DNA of 64,000 bases. It comes from Flavobacterium johnsoniae. Lineage in GTDB: Bacteria; Bacteroidota; Bacteroidia; Flavobacteriales; Flavobacteriaceae. The first letter of the stretch is position 1, and every line of letters begins with the position of its first letter. The notes below the pieces were generated by a model. The model did not search any database, was not told the origin of the DNA, and was given only the letters and a program-made list of their open reading frames with translations. Positions 8,412-17,004 of this stretch are shown piece after piece. The translations under genes and the position numbers were made by a program. The stretch is taken from the NCBI RefSeq assembly GCF_001879205.1, contig NZ_MLFK01000005.1, forward strand, positions 186,001 through 250,000, written 5' to 3'.

Positions 8412-8873
8412 TTAGCTTTTCCAATTTATTTTTACAGCCGACATTTTTTCATTTTCAATTCTTGTTTCTGTCAAAATTGAAAATCCATTTTTAATATAAA
8501 ATGGCATTGGAGATTTATAAAATTCGTTGTTTTGTTTTAATTCGTTTTCCTGATCAATAACCCAGCCATTCAAACTTTTATTTTTCTTTTTAAGTTCATT
8601 GATCAAAAGTGAGCCATTTCCTTTTCCCTGAATTTGATGATCTAAAATTATAGCAAACCAATTTTCTTTTTCTCTTAAAAAAGTAAATGTCAATCCAATG
8701 ATTTTATTCAAATCATCAAACAGCAAATAATGTTTTGTATTCAATAGTCCATTTAAATATAAATCAAAATCTTCAATAGTATTCAAATGTAATCGCTCTG
8801 GATATTCATTATTCCAAAGCTCACGTAAAACTTCTTTTTCTTCTATCGATAAAATCTCTTTTTCAATAATCAT
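8412..8873 (-). CDS. GNAT family N-acetyltransferase
   Basis: A 153-residue acetyltransferase. The acetyl-CoA binding motif QIQGKGNGS (about 80-88) follows the beta-4 strand WFAIILDH, and the C-terminus has the typical FYIKNGF segment (FYKSPMPFYIKNGFSIL). The substrate is unknown. I place the start at the ATG at 8873 rather than at the in-frame TTG at 8882, because the TTG lies inside an interspersed-repeat remnant (8883-8909). It is downstream of mnmG in the same direction but separated by about 200 bases with two parS sites and a large hairpin. Confidence 0.83.
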   Translation of the reverse strand: MIIEKEILSIEEKEVLRELWNNEYPERLHLNTIEDFDLYLNGLLNTKHYLLFDDLNKIIGLTFTFLREKENWFAIILDHQIQGKGNGSLLINELKKKNKSLNGWVIDQENELKQNNEFYKSPMPFYIKNGFSILTETRIENEKMSAVKINWKS

Positions 8874-8882
8874 GATTAGCAA

Positions 8883-8909
8883 TGGAGATCGTCGTTCCTC
8901 GGAATGACA
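8883..8909 (-). repeat. Remnant of a GTCATTCCGA-type interspersed repeat
   Basis: On the minus strand it begins GTCATTCCGAGGAACGA. This kind of sequence is scattered through many bacterial genomes, including Bacteroidota. Related starts occur at 23550-23563 (TTGTCATTTCGACG) and 53867-53880 (TTGTCATTCTGAGC). Assignment rests on recall of the motif, not a search. Confidence 0.4.
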
Positions 8910-8952
8910 AACTATGTCAAAAATATCTATAATACTTTTCTATTTTCAAAAT

Positions 8953-8968
8953 AGTTTCACGTGGAACA
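8953..8968 (+). promoter_or_regulatory. parS site 1
   Basis: AGTTTCACGTGGAACA: palindromic CACGTG core with the parS consensus TGTTTCACGTGAAACA, two differences. ParB binding site by homology. Confidence 0.85.
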
Positions 8969-8991
8969 TAATTATTTTGTTTCAAGTTTTA

Positions 8992-9007
8992 AGTTTCACG
9001 TGGAACA
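8992..9007 (+). promoter_or_regulatory. parS site 2
   Basis: AGTTTCACGTGGAACA, identical to site 1, 39 bases further on. Confidence 0.85.
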
Positions 9008-9012
9008 TTTGT

Positions 9013-9079
9013 AGTTTTCAGTCTCAGTTTTCAGTCTCAGTTACAAAAAACTGAAAACTAAAAACTGAGACTGAAAACT
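9013..9079. terminator. Large inverted repeat downstream of mnmG
   Basis: Perfect 19-base arms, 9013-9031 (AGTTTTCAGTCTCAGTTTT) and 9061-9079, with a 29-base loop that itself repeats CAGTCTCAG. It lies directly after the mnmG stop on the minus strand and could act as a terminator or mRNA-stabilising stem. Confidence 0.6.
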
Positions 9080-9082
9080 TAT

Positions 9083-10954
9083 TTACCTTCCCATATAAAT
9101 CAAAAGCACGGAAATATCACTTGGAGACACACCGCTGATTCTTGATGCCTGCGAAATTGTAACTGGTCGAATTTTACTCAGTTTTTGTTTGGCTTCAATC
9201 GACATGGATTTAATTTTATTATAATCGAAATTCTCCGGAATTTTCACTTCTTCCAAACGAGTTAGCTTATCAGCGTTGTTTCTTTCCTTTTCGATATAAC
9301 CAGAATATTTTACCTGAATTTCGGCCTGCTCTAAAATTTCTTTATCTAAACTATTTTCTTCAACATACGCTTTCACTTTTTCAAATTTCAGCATATCCTC
9401 TAAATCAATTTGTGGACGAGAGAAAACTTTAAACATTTTATCGCCTTGTGTAATTGGAGCGGTTTCTTTCGCTTCTAAAATTGGATTCGTTTCTGCAACC
9501 GAAACACTTGTTTCTTTAAAAAATGCAACCATCTTTTCAGACTCGTTTAATTTTTGCTCCATTCGGCGTAAACGTTTTTCAGAAGCAAGACCAATTTCGT
9601 ATGACATTGGAGTCAATCTGAAATCAGCATTATCTTGTCGCAACAATGTTCTATATTCTGCTCTTGATGTAAACATTCGATAAGGCTCTTCTGTTCCTTT
9701 CGTAATTAAGTCGTCGATCAAAACTCCAATATAAGCTTCATCACGTTTTAAGATTAACGGCGCTTTTTCGTGCACTTTTAAATGTGCATTTATTCCAGCC
9801 ATCAAACCTTGCGAAGCTGCTTCTTCATATCCCGTTGTTCCATTAATTTGTCCGGCAAAATATAAACCTTCAACAAGCTTTGTTTCCAAAGTATGTTTTA
9901 ATTGCGTCGGCGGGAAATAATCATATTCGATCGCGTAACCCGGACGGAAGAATTTCACTTTCTCAAAACCGGCAACAGAACTCAAAGCTTTAAACTGAAT
10001 ATCCTCCGGAAGCGAAGTTGAAAATCCGTTTACATAAACTTCGCAAGTATTCCACCCTTCCGGTTCAACAAAAAGCTGGTGACGTTCTTTATCAGCAAAA
10101 CGATTAATTTTATCTTCGATCGAAGGGCAATATCTCGGACCTAAACTTTTAATTCTTCCATTAAACATTGGCGAACGATCAAAACCTTCTCTCAAAATAT
10201 CATGAACCTCGAGCGAAGTGTATGTCATGTGACAAGACCTTTGATGCGTTAAAGGAACCGTTAAATCCGAATAAGAAAACTTATCCGGAACTGCATCTCC
10301 TTTTTCTTCGTTCATTTTAGAATAATCCAAAGAACGACCATCAACTCTTGGTGGCGTTCCTGTTTTCATTCTTCCCGCTTCAAATCCTGCTTTAATCAAA
10401 TCTTCGGTAATTCCGGTTGCAGCACTTTCTCCTGCTCTTCCTCCTCCAAATTGTTTTTCTCCAATATGAATCAAACCATTCAAAAAAGTTCCGTTTGTCA
10501 ACACAACCGACTTTGACCGAATTTCAACACCAAGCGAAGTTCTAATCCCTTTAATTTTTCCGTTCTCGATAATCAGCCCTTTTACCATTTCCTGGTAAAA
10601 ATCTAAATTTGGAGTTCCCTCCAGCATCATTCTCCATTCTTCCGCAAAACGCATTCGATCACTTTGAACTCTCGGCGACCACATTGCAGGTCCTTTTGAT
10701 TTGTTCAACATCTTAAATTGAATTGCGGTTCGATCCGAAACAATCCCGGAGTATCCTCCAAGCGCATCGATCTCACGAACAATTTGTCCTTTTGCAATTC
10801 CTCCCATTGCAGGGTTGCAAGACATCTGGGCTATGTTCTGCAAACTCATTGTAACCAATAAAGTTTTAGATCCTAAATTTGCGGCCGCTGCCGCGGCTTC
10901 AGATCCAGCATGACCGGCACCAACTACAATAACATCATACTCTTCTAAAAACAT
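9083..10954 (-). CDS. mnmG: tRNA uridine-5-carboxymethylaminomethyl modification enzyme MnmG (GidA)
   Basis: MnmG, with MnmE, modifies the wobble uridine of several tRNAs using FAD, NADH, methylene-tetrahydrofolate and glycine or ammonium. The 623 residues match the family length. The FAD Rossmann motif is VVGAGHAGSEAA (10-21), followed by the GidA signatures MSCNPAMGGIAKGQIVREID, GPRYCPSIEDK and GQINGTTGYEEAASQG, and the C-terminal helical MnmE-binding domain. The gene is flanked on both sides by parS sites: two downstream, seven upstream. In many bacteria gidA lies next to the origin, which fits. The identification is certain. Confidence 0.98.
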   Translation of the reverse strand: MFLEEYDVIVVGAGHAGSEAAAAAANLGSKTLLVTMSLQNIAQMSCNPAMGGIAKGQIVREIDALGGYSGIVSDRTAIQFKMLNKSKGPAMWSPRVQSDRMRFAEEWRMMLEGTPNLDFYQEMVKGLIIENGKIKGIRTSLGVEIRSKSVVLTNGTFLNGLIHIGEKQFGGGRAGESAATGITEDLIKAGFEAGRMKTGTPPRVDGRSLDYSKMNEEKGDAVPDKFSYSDLTVPLTHQRSCHMTYTSLEVHDILREGFDRSPMFNGRIKSLGPRYCPSIEDKINRFADKERHQLFVEPEGWNTCEVYVNGFSTSLPEDIQFKALSSVAGFEKVKFFRPGYAIEYDYFPPTQLKHTLETKLVEGLYFAGQINGTTGYEEAASQGLMAGINAHLKVHEKAPLILKRDEAYIGVLIDDLITKGTEEPYRMFTSRAEYRTLLRQDNADFRLTPMSYEIGLASEKRLRRMEQKLNESEKMVAFFKETSVSVAETNPILEAKETAPITQGDKMFKVFSRPQIDLEDMLKFEKVKAYVEENSLDKEILEQAEIQVKYSGYIEKERNNADKLTRLEEVKIPENFDYNKIKSMSIEAKQKLSKIRPVTISQASRISGVSPSDISVLLIYMGR

Positions 10955-11018
10955 TTTGTTTTATTATTCTCTGCAAACCGTTTAGGGCAGTTCTCAGAAT
11001 TAAATTTTCTTTTCTTTT

Positions 11019-11034
11019 TGTTCCACGTGGAACT
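11019..11034 (+). promoter_or_regulatory. parS site 3
   Basis: TGTTCCACGTGGAACT; CACGTG core with near-perfect dyad symmetry. Confidence 0.85.
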
Positions 11035-11106
11035 ACACTAACATGCAATTTTCAAATTTCCAAATTCCAATCATGAAACTGAAAATTTTAACTTCAAACA
11101 TTATAC

Positions 11107-11122
11107 TGTTTCACGTGGAACA
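11107..11122 (+). promoter_or_regulatory. parS site 4
   Basis: TGTTTCACGTGGAACA; one difference from the canonical parS. Confidence 0.9.
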
Positions 11123-11156
11123 TTTATACACAAGCAACGTTTCCAAATTATCAATC

Positions 11157-11172
11157 TGTTCCACGTGGAACA
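11157..11172 (+). promoter_or_regulatory. parS site 5
   Basis: TGTTCCACGTGGAACA, a perfect 16-base palindrome. Confidence 0.9.
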
Positions 11173-11217
11173 GATTTAAAAACTAAAACTAAAAACCAAA
11201 TTATTCAAGAGCTTTTA

Positions 11218-11233
11218 TGTTCCACGTGAAACA
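11218..11233 (+). promoter_or_regulatory. parS site 6
   Basis: TGTTCCACGTGAAACA, one difference from the canonical parS. Confidence 0.92.
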
Positions 11234-11282
11234 TCACTTAAATCAAAGCTTAAATAAATCATCTTAAAAAATTTTATAACAA

Positions 11283-11298
11283 CGTTCCACGTGAAACA
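11283..11298 (+). promoter_or_regulatory. parS site 7
   Basis: CGTTCCACGTGAAACA, canonical core with a changed first base. Confidence 0.88.
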
Positions 11299-11327
11299 AT
11301 AACATATTACTTTAAAAAAATTTAACA

Positions 11328-11343
11328 TGTTTCACGTGGAACA
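11328..11343 (+). promoter_or_regulatory. parS site 8
   Basis: TGTTTCACGTGGAACA, identical to site 4. Confidence 0.9.
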
Positions 11344-11385
11344 TTGATGATTGTGGTTTTATAAATTTCAAGATTATAATTCAGA

Positions 11386-11805
11386 TTACTGTTCCACGTG
11401 AAACATCGCAATCTTTTCATCCTCTTTCGAACGCATAAGTTCTGCATCAGCATCACTTTTATCTTTGTATCCACAGTAATGTAATATACCGTGAGCAAGA
11501 ACACGTTTTAATTCTTCTTCAAAAGAAACATTAAAATCTTTTGCATTGTCTTCTACTCTTTCAACAGAAACAAATATATCTCCGTTTAATTCGTTACCAA
11601 CCGTATAATCAAAACTGATAATATCTGTTAGTGTATCGTGGTTTAAATATTCTACATTTATTTTATGCAGGTATTCATCATCACAAAAAATATAATTTAT
11701 TTCTCCTTCACTTTTCTTTTCGGAAACAATAACAGCGCTCAACCAATCCGTAAAAGCTTGTTCGTTGTCTAAAGAAAATTCGGTTTCGTAATTAAAGTTT
11801 ATCAT
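11386..11805 (-). CDS. ybeY: rRNA maturation endoribonuclease YbeY
   Basis: YbeY is a metal-dependent RNase that takes part in 16S rRNA 3'-end maturation and ribosome quality control. The 139-residue protein has the conserved HDTLTDIISFDY stretch (56-67) and the metal-site motif HGILHYCGYKDK (105-116). The usual third ligand His of HGxLHLxGYDH is not at its standard place; the sequence reads Lys-Asp there, so the ligand set differs from the E. coli enzyme. The last residues MFHVEQ are encoded by a parS site. Its ATG overlaps the stop of the upstream DUF4175 gene (ATGA), which implies translational coupling. Confidence 0.93.
   Translation of the reverse strand: MINFNYETEFSLDNEQAFTDWLSAVIVSEKKSEGEINYIFCDDEYLHKINVEYLNHDTLTDIISFDYTVGNELNGDIFVSVERVEDNAKDFNVSFEEELKRVLAHGILHYCGYKDKSDADAELMRSKEDEKIAMFHVEQ
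11390..11405 (+). promoter_or_regulatory. parS site 9, inside the 3' end of ybeY
   Basis: TGTTCCACGTGAAACA, identical to site 6. On the minus strand it encodes the last residues FHVEQ of YbeY. Confidence 0.9.
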
Positions 11806-14800
11806 TTTGTATTAAAATATTCTTGAACCTTTTGATTAAAATTCGAGCGCAAAGGTAGCGATTGTCTATTTAAAATCTCTACACTGTTTAAATAATCAGT
11901 TAATGAACTTGGCAAAGCATTGGAACGATTAGAAAATTCAGTCTTGTTTGTTTCAGATTGACGCTTCGTATCTTGACCTTGTTCCTGAACTGCATTGTTT
12001 AATTTTAATAATTCTTGCTGAATATTTAAAATCCTTTGCAAGTTTTCATTCTTAAATCCTTTATTCAAAATCTGCTTTTCTGAATTTTTCATCTGATCGA
12101 TAACAGATTTACCTTGTGAGTCTAATCCTTTTTTAGCTAACTCCTTTTGCAAAGCTTCACGAAGTTTCACTTGCTCTTTATAAATCTCCATTATCTTTTC
12201 AGCATCTCCTTCTCCATCTTCACCTTCATTTCCATCTTTACCTTTACCTCCTTCTTTGGATCCTTGTCCATTTTTACCCTGTCCATTTTTCCCGTCTTTT
12301 CCATTTCCTTCTTTACCTTGTCCGTTTTCTTTACCCTGACCTTGTTTTCCTTCTCCTCCTTTTCCTTGCTGACCACTTCCTGGTTTATCTCCCGGCTTCA
12401 TTCCTTCTTTCATTTTATCTGCCAAACCTTTTTGTTTTTGAATAATATCCGGAAGCTGCATTCCTTGTCCATCACCTGGTTTTGGTTTTCCCGTTCCTGG
12501 TTTAGACATCTGCATCTGCATATTATTTAAAAGATCACTTAAAAAATCTGCCAGTTTATTTGCTGATGATACTGCATACTGTTGATGAGAAACTCCTTTT
12601 GGTATTTGTACATCAGTTAAAACTTCAATCGCTTTATCCATATTATATTGTACGTTGCCAATTTCTTTAGTTACATCTTCTGCAATTTTTGGGTTTCTTA
12701 ACGACATTGCAAACAAACTATCATCAACATGACGGAACTGTTGTTTTAAATTCTGCTGAATTTTGATGTTCTTCGTATAGGCAGAAGAACCTAGTTTCAT
12801 CGATTTAAATTGTTTCATTACATCTTCCTGAGATAATGAAAAAGCTAAAAGGTTATCCAAAATCTGACGAAGCATGGCAACATCTTCTTCCAGTTGTTCT
12901 TGTTCACCACCTTCCATACTTGACTCCATTTGCTCAGCCATTGACTTCATTTTCTTTGAAGCACTTTTTTGTTTTGGCTTGGCCGAAGAAGTATTCTTTT
13001 TATTCAGTTCTTCCGAAGCTTTATTCAAATCATTCTCTACCTCTTTTTCTTTAGATGCATCTTTAGGAATATCCAACGGAGATTTTAAACTATTATTTTC
13101 ATCCTTTAAATCTTTGAGATCTTCCTTAATTTTATCAAATGACTTATTGATATCGTCCTGCTTCTCTTTTGTATTTTCGTTATCTTTATTAGAAAGCTGC
13201 TCTTGTTTTTCTGCTAGCTTATTTAGTTTTTCCGCAACCTGATTTGCTTTCTTTTCTACATAAAAACGCTTTGTCAACTCAACTAATTGTTCTAAATTAC
13301 GAGATTGATTTTTGCTGATTTGTTTGAATTTTTCCATCTTATCAAACAGCTCTTCACTATTTAATTTATCGTTTAAGTTCTTTAATTCATCCAGAAGCTT
13401 TTGATTCTTTTCTAAATCTTTCTCTGCATTGTCTAAACGTTTTTGTAAATCATCAGCAGTTTTGTCTTTCTTTTCAGATTGGAATTTATCTAAATTCTTA
13501 TTCATTTTTTCAGCAAACTGTTTCATCATTTCGTCTTGTTGTTTCTGACGTTTGATAAAATCATTGATTTTTTGCTGATCCTTAAACTCTAAATTATCTT
13601 TTTCTTTTCCGGTGTTTTTTAGTTTATCCATTTCAGAAAATTGCTTTTCCTGATTCTTTAATGATTTTGATAAACTATTAATATTAGCATTTTGCTGTTG
13701 CAATTCTGCATCCTGAATTTCATCTGTAGTAGAAACACGATCTGAAAAAGTCGATGACTTTGTACTCTTAAATCCATGCAAAGCATCATTATCAAAAACC
13801 TCAAAATAGTATTCATAAAATACTCCTTCTTCTACTGCAAGGTTACTTGGAAAGTTAAAAACGAACTGATCAAATACTGCCTGCTTTACAGGAATAGTTC
13901 CACGCTTTGCAGTTTGTGGTTTGCCATGTTCGTAATAAACAATTTGCAATTTTGATAAGCCATAGTCATCACCTAGTCTTCCTAAAACATAATTCTTATC
14001 CAGCTTTAAACTATCCGGAGCCGGCGAAACTGTAATCGTTGGATGCTGATCTTTGATAACAGACAGCTGATAATCCAGTTTTTCATAGTTTTTAACCTTA
14101 TTATTAGAAGTAAGAATTTGATATTCTGTATTTTGGCTGATATTTTTAGCCAATTTAAACTCGTTTTCGGCTTTATTAAACTTCAAAATTGAGCTTTCAT
14201 CTTTCCATACTACTTCCTGAGTCGATTGGGTTTTCATTTTCCAGGTCACAGTTGTTCCTTCCGGTACAATTGCATTTCCGGTTCCCTGAATAGTTTCTGA
14301 TTTCTTTTTTAAATAAGAAGGAAAATTCAAAACCATTTCGAAGTTGGCAATGGATGGAACTGTTATCACTTTTAGTTCATATTCATTTGATGAAACTGAA
14401 TTTCCTTCAAAAGAAAAATGAACATCTGCTGTTGGTTTTTCAATCTTAAATTCAAACTTTCCGGTTTGGGAAGATTCCATAAAATAGCTTTCATTACCGA
14501 TATGGATCATGACATTTTCCGGAACAACGTTTCCTTCGGTTTCTACTTTTACAATAAAATCTTTGTTTTGTTCTGTCTGAAGATTGTTATTTAGAACTAC
14601 AAATTTGAAAGGAGCCGGAGGTAAAAACGAAGCATTAAAATGCACCACTCTATTAAAACTTTGTGAAATTATATTGCTGTTTCCGGAAACAAAAAACACT
14701 GCAAATAGCAAAACCGGAATTAAAGCTAACGGTAAATACTTTTTGTTTGAATTAAAATTAATAGCATTCCCAAAAGGAATTGGCTGTAATGAATTTGCTT

Positions 14801-15200
14801 TTTGTTCTATAGAAGCCAGCATTAATTCTGAACTTTCGGCTGTATTTTCATTTGAAGAAAGCTGTAAAAAGTTCGTCAGCTTATCACTTACCTCTGTAAA
14901 ATGATTTCCAATAATTTCCGAAGCCTGTTTATAATCGATTCCTTTTTGAAGTTTGAACAACTTAAAAATTGGAAATAAGATAAATCGAAACAACAGAAAA
15001 CCTTCTACCGCAATAAAAATCCAAAATAAAAGTGTTCTTCCTACTGGTTTAAGCCAAAGAAAATACTCTATAAAAAGCGTAAACAGAAAATATAACAATC
15101 CGAAACCAATAAAAAGAAGTCCTCCTTTTATCAATTCATTCATATAATATTTTTTAATAAAAGCCTCTAACTTTTGATATATAGCAGATGATGTTTTCAA
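11802..15200 (-). CDS. DUF4175 family large membrane protein
   Basis: A 1132-residue protein of the Bacteroidota DUF4175 family. There are two transmembrane helices near the N-terminus (about 25-47 and 56-78) and a third at about 153-172, then a large beta-rich extracytoplasmic part (about 180-480), then a long charged coiled-coil region (about 500-720). Residues about 905-990 are a low-complexity Gly/Lys/Gln/Asp tract (GKEGNGKDGKNGQGKNGQGS), after which helices resume. The function is unknown; the layout suggests an envelope scaffold. It is co-transcribed with ybeY (four-base overlap). The low-complexity stretch generates spurious open frames on both strands. Confidence 0.87.
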   Translation of the reverse strand: MKTSSAIYQKLEAFIKKYYMNELIKGGLLFIGFGLLYFLFTLFIEYFLWLKPVGRTLLFWIFIAVEGFLLFRFILFPIFKLFKLQKGIDYKQASEIIGNHFTEVSDKLTNFLQLSSNENTAESSELMLASIEQKANSLQPIPFGNAINFNSNKKYLPLALIPVLLFAVFFVSGNSNIISQSFNRVVHFNASFLPPAPFKFVVLNNNLQTEQNKDFIVKVETEGNVVPENVMIHIGNESYFMESSQTGKFEFKIEKPTADVHFSFEGNSVSSNEYELKVITVPSIANFEMVLNFPSYLKKKSETIQGTGNAIVPEGTTVTWKMKTQSTQEVVWKDESSILKFNKAENEFKLAKNISQNTEYQILTSNNKVKNYEKLDYQLSVIKDQHPTITVSPAPDSLKLDKNYVLGRLGDDYGLSKLQIVYYEHGKPQTAKRGTIPVKQAVFDQFVFNFPSNLAVEEGVFYEYYFEVFDNDALHGFKSTKSSTFSDRVSTTDEIQDAELQQQNANINSLSKSLKNQEKQFSEMDKLKNTGKEKDNLEFKDQQKINDFIKRQKQQDEMMKQFAEKMNKNLDKFQSEKKDKTADDLQKRLDNAEKDLEKNQKLLDELKNLNDKLNSEELFDKMEKFKQISKNQSRNLEQLVELTKRFYVEKKANQVAEKLNKLAEKQEQLSNKDNENTKEKQDDINKSFDKIKEDLKDLKDENNSLKSPLDIPKDASKEKEVENDLNKASEELNKKNTSSAKPKQKSASKKMKSMAEQMESSMEGGEQEQLEEDVAMLRQILDNLLAFSLSQEDVMKQFKSMKLGSSAYTKNIKIQQNLKQQFRHVDDSLFAMSLRNPKIAEDVTKEIGNVQYNMDKAIEVLTDVQIPKGVSHQQYAVSSANKLADFLSDLLNNMQMQMSKPGTGKPKPGDGQGMQLPDIIQKQKGLADKMKEGMKPGDKPGSGQQGKGGEGKQGQGKENGQGKEGNGKDGKNGQGKNGQGSKEGGKGKDGNEGEDGEGDAEKIMEIYKEQVKLREALQKELAKKGLDSQGKSVIDQMKNSEKQILNKGFKNENLQRILNIQQELLKLNNAVQEQGQDTKRQSETNKTEFSNRSNALPSSLTDYLNSVEILNRQSLPLRSNFNQKVQEYFNTK

Positions 15201-15258
15201 AATAAAATCTCTTATGATTATAACCCATAAAAGTAGTAATTATAACGATAAGTCTGAA

Positions 15259-15332
15259 AGTCAAAAGTCGAAAGTCAAAAGTTTAGTACACAGCTAAAAA
15301 CCTTTCTAACTTTCGACTTTTGGCTTTTGACT
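15259..15332. repeat. Inverted repeat in the gltX-DUF4175 divergent region
   Basis: AGTCAAAAGTCGAAAGT (15259-15275) pairs with ACTTTCGACTTTTG (15309-15322) and its continuation. The right arm contains the TTG of the gltX promoter. It looks like a simple-sequence hairpin of the type frequent between Flavobacterium genes. Confidence 0.55.
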
Positions 15333-15347
15333 AATATCGTATCTTTG
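15320..15347 (+). promoter_or_regulatory. Promoter of gltX
   Basis: TTG (15320-15322), 17-base spacer, TATCTTTG (15340-15347). It predicts a leader of about 14 bases before the ATG at 15366 and excludes the upstream in-frame ATG at 15327, which lies inside the promoter. Confidence 0.75.
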
Positions 15348-15365
15348 CATCAAAATTTAAACAAA

Positions 15366-16871
15366 ATGTCAAAGCAAGTTCGAGTGCGTTTTGCACCAAG
15401 TCCGACTGGACCATTACATATTGGCGGAGTTCGTACTGCCCTATTTAATTATTTATTTGCAAAAAAACATAATGGTGTTTTTTATCTGAGAATTGAAGAT
15501 ACAGATCAGACCCGTTTTGTTCCAGGTGCCGAAGTTTACATTATGGAAGCGCTGGAATGGTTAGGGATTTCTCCTGAAGAAACCGTTGGAAAAAATGAAA
15601 AATTTGGTCCGTACAGACAAAGTGATCGTAAAGATTTATACCTAAAATATGCAGATCAACTGATCAATTCAGGTTGGGCATACTATGCTTTTGATACTCC
15701 GGAAGCTCTTGATGCTTTAAGAAAAGAACAAGAAGCCGAAGGGAAAACATTTATTTATAATCACACAAACCGTGAAAAATTAGATACGTCTTTAGTAATT
15801 TCTACTGATGAGGCAGCTAAAAGAATTGCAAATGGCGAACATTATGTAATTCGTTTTAAAACTCCGGTTGATGAAACTTTACATTTAAAAGATATCATTC
15901 GTGGTGATGTTAAATTCGAAACCGGTTTACTTGATGATAAAGTATTGTTTAAAAGTGACGGAATGCCAACATACCATTTAGCGAATATTGTGGATGATCA
16001 CTTGATGGAAACTTCACACGTAATTCGTGGTGAAGAATGGCTGCCATCTATGCCCCTTCACGTTTTATTATACAGAGCTTTTGGCTGGGATGCTCCGGAA
16101 TTTGCACATTTACCTCTGATTTTAAAACCGGTTGGAAATGGAAAATTATCAAAAAGAGATGGTGATAAACTAGGATTTCCTGTATTTCCATTGGAATGGA
16201 AAACGGAAGAAGGTGTTTCATCTGGTTACAGAGAGAAAGGATTTTTCCCGGAAGCGGTTGTAAATTTCCTTGCTTTGTTAGGATGGAATGACGGAACTGA
16301 TAAAGAATTATTTTCATTAGAAGAATTAGTAGAGTCTTTTGACCTAAACAGAGTTCATAAATCCGGAGCAAAATTTGATCCGGAGAAAAACAAATGGTTC
16401 AATCACCAATACTTAATCAAACAAAATGATGCTGATTTAGCGAAAAGCTTCTCTCCTATTTTGGTAGAAAAAGGTGTTGATATTTCTAATTTTGATGTTA
16501 CAAGAATCGTTTCTTTGATTAAGGAAAGAGCAAATTTTGTTTCTGAATTTTGGGATTTGACTGATTTCTTTTTCCACGCGCCAACATCTTACGATGAAAA
16601 AGCAAGCAAAAACTGGAAGGAAGAAACACCGGCTTTAATGCAGGAATTGATTTCTGTTTTAGAAAATATTGAAGATTTTACTTCTGCAAATATTGAAACT
16701 ATCGTAAAAGATTGGTTAACTAAAAATGAAATTGGAATGGGTAAAGTAATGCAGCCTTTCCGTTTAAGTTTAGTTGGAGCTTTGAAAGGTCCTCACCTAT
16801 TTGATATTGTTGAAATCATTGGGAAAGAAGAAACTATTTCAAGAATTCAAAAAGCAATTGAAACTTTATAA
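15366..16871 (+). CDS. gltX: Glutamate--tRNA ligase
   Basis: Class I aminoacyl-tRNA synthetase charging tRNA-Glu. From the ATG at 15366 the protein has 501 residues and starts MSKQVRVRFAPSPTGPLHIG, with the HIGH-type motif HIGG at 18-21. The KMSKS-type motif is KLSKRDG (near 260). The C-terminal anticodon-binding helical domain follows. The upstream ATG at 15327 is rejected because it falls between the promoter elements. Ends before a strong terminator, so transcribed alone. Certain identification; whether the enzyme also mischarges tRNA-Gln is unlikely because glnS is in the same window. Confidence 0.97.
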   Translation: MSKQVRVRFAPSPTGPLHIGGVRTALFNYLFAKKHNGVFYLRIEDTDQTRFVPGAEVYIMEALEWLGISPEETVGKNEKFGPYRQSDRKDLYLKYADQLINSGWAYYAFDTPEALDALRKEQEAEGKTFIYNHTNREKLDTSLVISTDEAAKRIANGEHYVIRFKTPVDETLHLKDIIRGDVKFETGLLDDKVLFKSDGMPTYHLANIVDDHLMETSHVIRGEEWLPSMPLHVLLYRAFGWDAPEFAHLPLILKPVGNGKLSKRDGDKLGFPVFPLEWKTEEGVSSGYREKGFFPEAVVNFLALLGWNDGTDKELFSLEELVESFDLNRVHKSGAKFDPEKNKWFNHQYLIKQNDADLAKSFSPILVEKGVDISNFDVTRIVSLIKERANFVSEFWDLTDFFFHAPTSYDEKASKNWKEETPALMQELISVLENIEDFTSANIETIVKDWLTKNEIGMGKVMQPFRLSLVGALKGPHLFDIVEIIGKEETISRIQKAIETL

Positions 16872-16892
16872 TTAAAATTCAGTTCAAAATAG

Positions 16893-16934
16893 AAACGCTA
16901 AGAAACATCTAACAAATGTTCTTAGCGTTTTTTT
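16893..16934 (+). terminator. Rho-independent terminator of gltX
   Basis: AAACGCTAAG and CTTAGCGTTT arms (16893-16902, 16921-16930) followed by Ts. Confidence 0.85.
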
Positions 16935-17004
16935 AATCTCTAAAAATTTTCATTTAGAAGAATTTTCGTAATTTACCAAAATCAAAAATATAAACTATAT
17001 AACC

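Larger units (their letters stand above)
10955..11385. other. Intergenic centromere-like region between mnmG and ybeY
   Basis: About 430 bases with no gene. It carries six full parS sites (3-8); a seventh begins at 11390 inside ybeY. Between the sites the DNA is simple AT-rich sequence with no other motif visible. Confidence 0.85.

Noticed and set aside
12191..12530. Long open frames on both strands within the Gly/Lys/Gln-rich part of the DUF4175 gene
   Set aside because: They arise from low-complexity coding sequence read in other frames, with biased Lys/Glu or Phe/Ser composition and no starts or context of their own.
15327..15365. Upstream ATG for gltX
   Set aside because: It lies between the -33 and -7 promoter elements; the conserved synthetase sequence starts at 15366.
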